64,000 bases of DNA, taken from contig NZ_VUNL01000003.1 of the NCBI RefSeq assembly GCF_009697385.1, forward strand, positions 1 to 64,000, in the 5' to 3' direction. Made by a program: the position numbers and the translations under genes. Source of the stretch: Wylensekiella montiformis (lineage in GTDB: Bacteria > Bacillota > Negativicutes > Selenomonadales > Selenomonadaceae). Of the stretch, positions 61,405 to 64,000 are shown in pieces (the stretch's first letter is position 1; the number at the start of each line of letters is the position of its first letter). The notes below the pieces were generated by a model. That model was not told the DNA's origin and ran no database searches. It saw only the letters and a program-made list of their open reading frames with translations.

Positions 61405-63146
61405 GAGACCGAACGACGGAATACGCGAAAAAGATTGTCGATGGTGAAAAGCTATGCGGGCATTCCGAATACCTAGCGTGTAAACGCCATCTTGATGATA
61501 TGCAGCGTAAGGATTTCTCGTACATATTCGACGTCGAGCAGGCTGAAAAGCATATCAGTCTGGCCAATGAATTGACCATCGGCGAAGGTGAAGGGCGTAA
61601 ACCGCTCAAGACGCGCGGCTTTCAGAATTTCATTCTGGGCAGTCTTTTCGGATGGCGAAAGAAACGCTCAAAAATCCGCCGATTTCGTGAATGCTATATA
61701 CAGATCGGGCGTCAGAATGGCAAAAGCTTTCTAGCCGGTGAGCTTTGCAATGATTTTGCCACATTTTCAGGCTATGAGATGGGACGCGTATTTTGTACCG
61801 CTACGAAGCAGGATCAGGCGAATATCGTGTGGGATGAAGTCAATAAATTTATCCAGTCAGACAAGAATCTGAAAGAGCTTTACAAGGTGCGCGAATATGA
61901 CCGTACCATCAAGAGCCTTGTGACCGGCACGGAAATCAAGGCTATCGGGCGTGATACAAAAAGCGCGGACGGCTTTAGATCAATCCTTGCTGTCATCGAT
62001 GAATATCATGCCCACAAAACGAATCAGATGTATAAACTTATGCTCGATGGCCAGATCAAAGTAGACAATGCCTTGACGCTGGCTATCACGACGGCTGGAT
62101 TTAACTTGAATGGGCCGTGCTATGAGCAGTACAAGTTCTGCAAAAAGGTGCTTTCAGGTGCTATCGAGAAGGATTCCCTTTTTATTTTTATCGCTGAGAT
62201 GGATGAAGACGATGACATCTGGGATCAGCACAACTGGGCAAAAGCGAATCCGCTCTACGTCTGGAATGAAGATGACACGCTGAATGACGAGATGCTTGCC
62301 CGCATTGCGGAAAAAGCTATCGATGCACGCGAAAAGCAGGGTGAGGACCTTGTAAATTTCTTGACGAAATCGCTCAATTATTGGGTGACGTATAATGGAT
62401 CTGCCTTGATTGATGCTGAGAAATGGCATGATGGCGCGTGTGACCTCACAATCGACGATATGGCAGGCCGTGACTGCTATCTTGGTATCGACTTGTCGAG
62501 CGGCGGCGACTTGACGAGTATTGCATTACTATTTCCGCTCGATGACGGGCGGCTCTACATCTGGAGTCATTCGTATATGCCAGAATTGCGGCTTGCCGAA
62601 CATATCCGTACAGACGAGGCCCCCTATGGCGTCTGGAAGAAACAGCAGCTCATCACATTGACATCTGGTATGTACGGCATTAAGACGGATTACCACTACA
62701 TCACGGCTGACGTGGCCGCGCTCATCGAGCGGCTGCACATCAATGTCGTCGGGTGCGGCTATGATAATCACAATGCGGGCGCTTTCCTCTCTGACCTGGA
62801 AGGAATACTCGACTGTGACCTTACTGACGTGAAGCAATCCGCCCGCAATCTCAACGACGTAACACGCGATTTCCAGCTTTCCGTCGAAGCTGGGCAAGTG
62901 CGATATGACAAGAGCAACGGGCTTTTGACGTGGAGCGTGCTGAATGCCATTATATCGGAGCCTAATTCTTTTGGTGAGATTAAAGTCGATAAGCAGACAC
63001 AGAAAAACCGCATCGATCCGGTGGATGCTATCATCGATGCGTGGAAAGTATGGTTTGTGCGTAATCAGAATGTGAAAGCGTCAACAGATGACATGCTGGA
63101 TGATTATCTGGCTATCGTTAACACAAAGGGAGATGAAAAAGATTGA
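61401..63146 (+). CDS. terL: Terminase large subunit
   Basis: 581 residues. The ATPase has a Walker A-like GRQNGKS at 103-109 and Walker B LAVIDEYHAH; the RNase H-like nuclease begins DCYLGIDLSSGGDLTS. It pumps and cuts phage DNA. Length is complete. Its stop overlaps the portal TTG start. Confidence 0.94.
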   Translation: MRDRTTEYAKKIVDGEKLCGHSEYLACKRHLDDMQRKDFSYIFDVEQAEKHISLANELTIGEGEGRKPLKTRGFQNFILGSLFGWRKKRSKIRRFRECYIQIGRQNGKSFLAGELCNDFATFSGYEMGRVFCTATKQDQANIVWDEVNKFIQSDKNLKELYKVREYDRTIKSLVTGTEIKAIGRDTKSADGFRSILAVIDEYHAHKTNQMYKLMLDGQIKVDNALTLAITTAGFNLNGPCYEQYKFCKKVLSGAIEKDSLFIFIAEMDEDDDIWDQHNWAKANPLYVWNEDDTLNDEMLARIAEKAIDAREKQGEDLVNFLTKSLNYWVTYNGSALIDAEKWHDGACDLTIDDMAGRDCYLGIDLSSGGDLTSIALLFPLDDGRLYIWSHSYMPELRLAEHIRTDEAPYGVWKKQQLITLTSGMYGIKTDYHYITADVAALIERLHINVVGCGYDNHNAGAFLSDLEGILDCDLTDVKQSARNLNDVTRDFQLSVEAGQVRYDKSNGLLTWSVLNAIISEPNSFGEIKVDKQTQKNRIDPVDAIIDAWKVWFVRNQNVKASTDDMLDDYLAIVNTKGDEKD

Positions 63147-64000
63147 ACTTTATCAAAAGGATTCAGAACGCGGCGGCGCGTCGCCTTGCAGTAAATAGTG
63201 CAGACGGATCGACGGTATCGCTTGCAGACCTGAATGACTGGTTTTCGTCGGTCAACCGTGTCGGCGGCCCTGATCTGGCCGAAATCACGTATTTTACATG
63301 CTTGAAAATCCTGTCTGAGAGTATTGGCAAGATGCCAGTGTATCTGATGGATGCTGACAAGAATCGTATTCTCAGCCATGAGACGACGAGAATCTTGTCG
63401 GTAGAGCCGAATGAAGTGTGTACGCCGGTGCAATTCTTTACGCAGATGGAATACTGCCGCAATCATTATGGCAATGCTTATGCGTACATTCGGCGCGACA
63501 GAAAGGCACATCTGACAGGGCTGATACCTTTAGACCCGCGCATGATGCAAATCTGGATCAATGACACGGATAATTTTACGCAGCGTCGCTATTACTACTA
63601 CTACACCGATACGCGAAGCGGCAGAACCTATTGGATGCGGCCTGACGACATCCTGCATGTCAAGTCGTGGGTAACGGATCAGAGCGGCCTTGCCGGAAAA
63701 TCCGTGCGTGAAATCCTTGCAACGTATATGGCGGGCAATAAGGCAGCGCAGAATTTTCTCAATGACCTCTATCAGAAGGGCATGACCGCAAATGCCGTCG
63801 TGAAGTATGTTGGCGACATGAGTAAAGAGCGGCAGAAAGTATTTTTGCAGAGCATTCGCGAGCAGTCGCAAGAGAATGGTCGGATGATCGCCTTGCCGGT
63901 CGGCGCAGACATCCAGACGCTTGATCTCAAGCTGACGGATTCGCAATTTTATGAGCTGTCCAAATACAATGCACTCAAAATTGCCGCCGCTTTCGGTGTC
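63143..64000 (+). CDS. HK97-type portal protein (runs off the window)
   Basis: 286 codons visible, open at the edge; family length is about 400. LAEITYFTCLKILSESIGKMPV, EYCRNHYGNAYAYIRRD and LHVKSWVTDQSGLAGKS are typical phage portal (HK97 gp3) segments. The start is a TTG at 63143 overlapping the terL stop, ten bases after GGGAG. It forms the DNA entry ring of the head. Confidence 0.92.
   Translation, partial: MNFIKRIQNAAARRLAVNSADGSTVSLADLNDWFSSVNRVGGPDLAEITYFTCLKILSESIGKMPVYLMDADKNRILSHETTRILSVEPNEVCTPVQFFTQMEYCRNHYGNAYAYIRRDRKAHLTGLIPLDPRMMQIWINDTDNFTQRRYYYYYTDTRSGRTYWMRPDDILHVKSWVTDQSGLAGKSVREILATYMAGNKAAQNFLNDLYQKGMTANAVVKYVGDMSKERQKVFLQSIREQSQENGRMIALPVGADIQTLDLKLTDSQFYELSKYNALKIAAAFGV

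Larger units (their letters stand above)
44896..64000. mobile_element. Siphovirus-type (HK97-like) prophage, left part
   Basis: From the broken gtrA to the window edge the sequence is phage-organised: integrase and lysogeny genes leftward, then a rightward early operon of many short overlapping genes, replication, RusA, HNH, terminases and portal. The left junction is inferred to lie within about 20 bases of 44880-44900. The right end, capsid, tail and lysis genes are outside the window. Small membrane peptides, ATGA overlaps and Gp157/Sak4/DUF669 modules are typical of Firmicutes siphoviruses. Confidence 0.93.

Noticed and set aside
1..64000. tRNA or rRNA genes
   Set aside because: No cloverleaf with a GTTCRA T-loop or rRNA-like conserved segment was noticed in any intergenic region.

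Overview
The window looks like chromosome of a Gram-negative-walled Firmicute of the Negativicutes, most likely Selenomonadaceae (Selenomonas/Mitsuokella-like). That is an inference from three things: a Firmicutes-style tig-clpP-clpX-lon-engB order, coexisting outer-membrane features (a porin-like remnant and ArnT/ArnC-type lipid glycosyltransferases), and a polyamine operon of the kind expected where polyamines decorate the cell wall. No species can be named from sequence alone. The prophage starts near 44.9 kb and runs off the right edge.

Region by region. (1) 0.2-7.6 kb: proteostasis block (trigger factor, ClpP, ClpX, Lon, EngB), then an AsnC-like pair resembling siroheme decarboxylase AhbA/AhbB, closed by an unusually long perfect hairpin. 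(2) 7.8-10.0 kb: an acyltransferase-3 C-terminal fragment and a GH13 oligo-1,6-glucosidase. (3) 10.04-17.2 kb: a polyamine operon (arginine decarboxylase, spermidine synthase-like, carboxyspermidine dehydrogenase and decarboxylase, agmatine deiminase, N-carbamoylputrescine amidase). It sits behind a strong promoter and a structured leader of about 280 nt ending in an intrinsic terminator. (4) 17.2-21.4 kb: a DUF5009-type membrane acyltransferase; an APC permease co-transcribed with a PII protein that carries an amphipathic/proline-rich N-terminal extension; a divergent GAF-LuxR regulator with its own terminator-bearing leader. (5) 21.4-25.8 kb: LysR regulator, M20 peptidase and DcuC-family transporter, then remnants of a porin and of a secreted esterase.

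(6) 25.9-33.1 kb: an L-ascorbate (ula) catabolic island with DeoR regulator, UlaG, a complete PTS (UlaC, UlaA, UlaB), UlaE, a cytosolic protein of unknown function, and UlaF. No ulaD is present. (7) 33.1-34.4 kb: a gene-poor scar with an IS3-like end, a gene fragment and two hairpins. (8) 34.4-41.2 kb: a cassette usually labelled urea amidolyase. With two DUF1989 proteins it fits the guanidine route better: two carboxyguanidine deiminase-like subunits, a biotin-dependent carboxylase, a single-domain allophanate hydrolase and a dedicated PII protein. (9) 41.4-44.9 kb: a lipid-linked glycan modification cluster (ArnT-like, ArnC-like, YdjC/ChbG deacetylase and a GtrA gene cut after 56 codons).

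(10) 44.9-64.0 kb: a siphovirus-type prophage inserted in gtrA. It has an integrase with adjacent 11-bp direct repeats, an ImmA-like protein, a CI-like repressor and a Cro-like gene with operators lying inside both divergent promoters. A long rightward early operon follows (Gp157, Sak4-like ATPase, DUF669-like protein, helicase, MazG-like, PAPS-reductase-like, pentapeptide repeats, primase-helicase, RusA), then a 92-nt hairpin and a terminator. HNH endonuclease, P27-type small terminase, large terminase and the start of an HK97-type portal complete it. The strongest leads are the two promoter-leader-terminator units, the guanidine/PII cassette, the membrane-tethered PII, the unknown protein in the ula operon and the large hairpin behind the phage primase-helicase.
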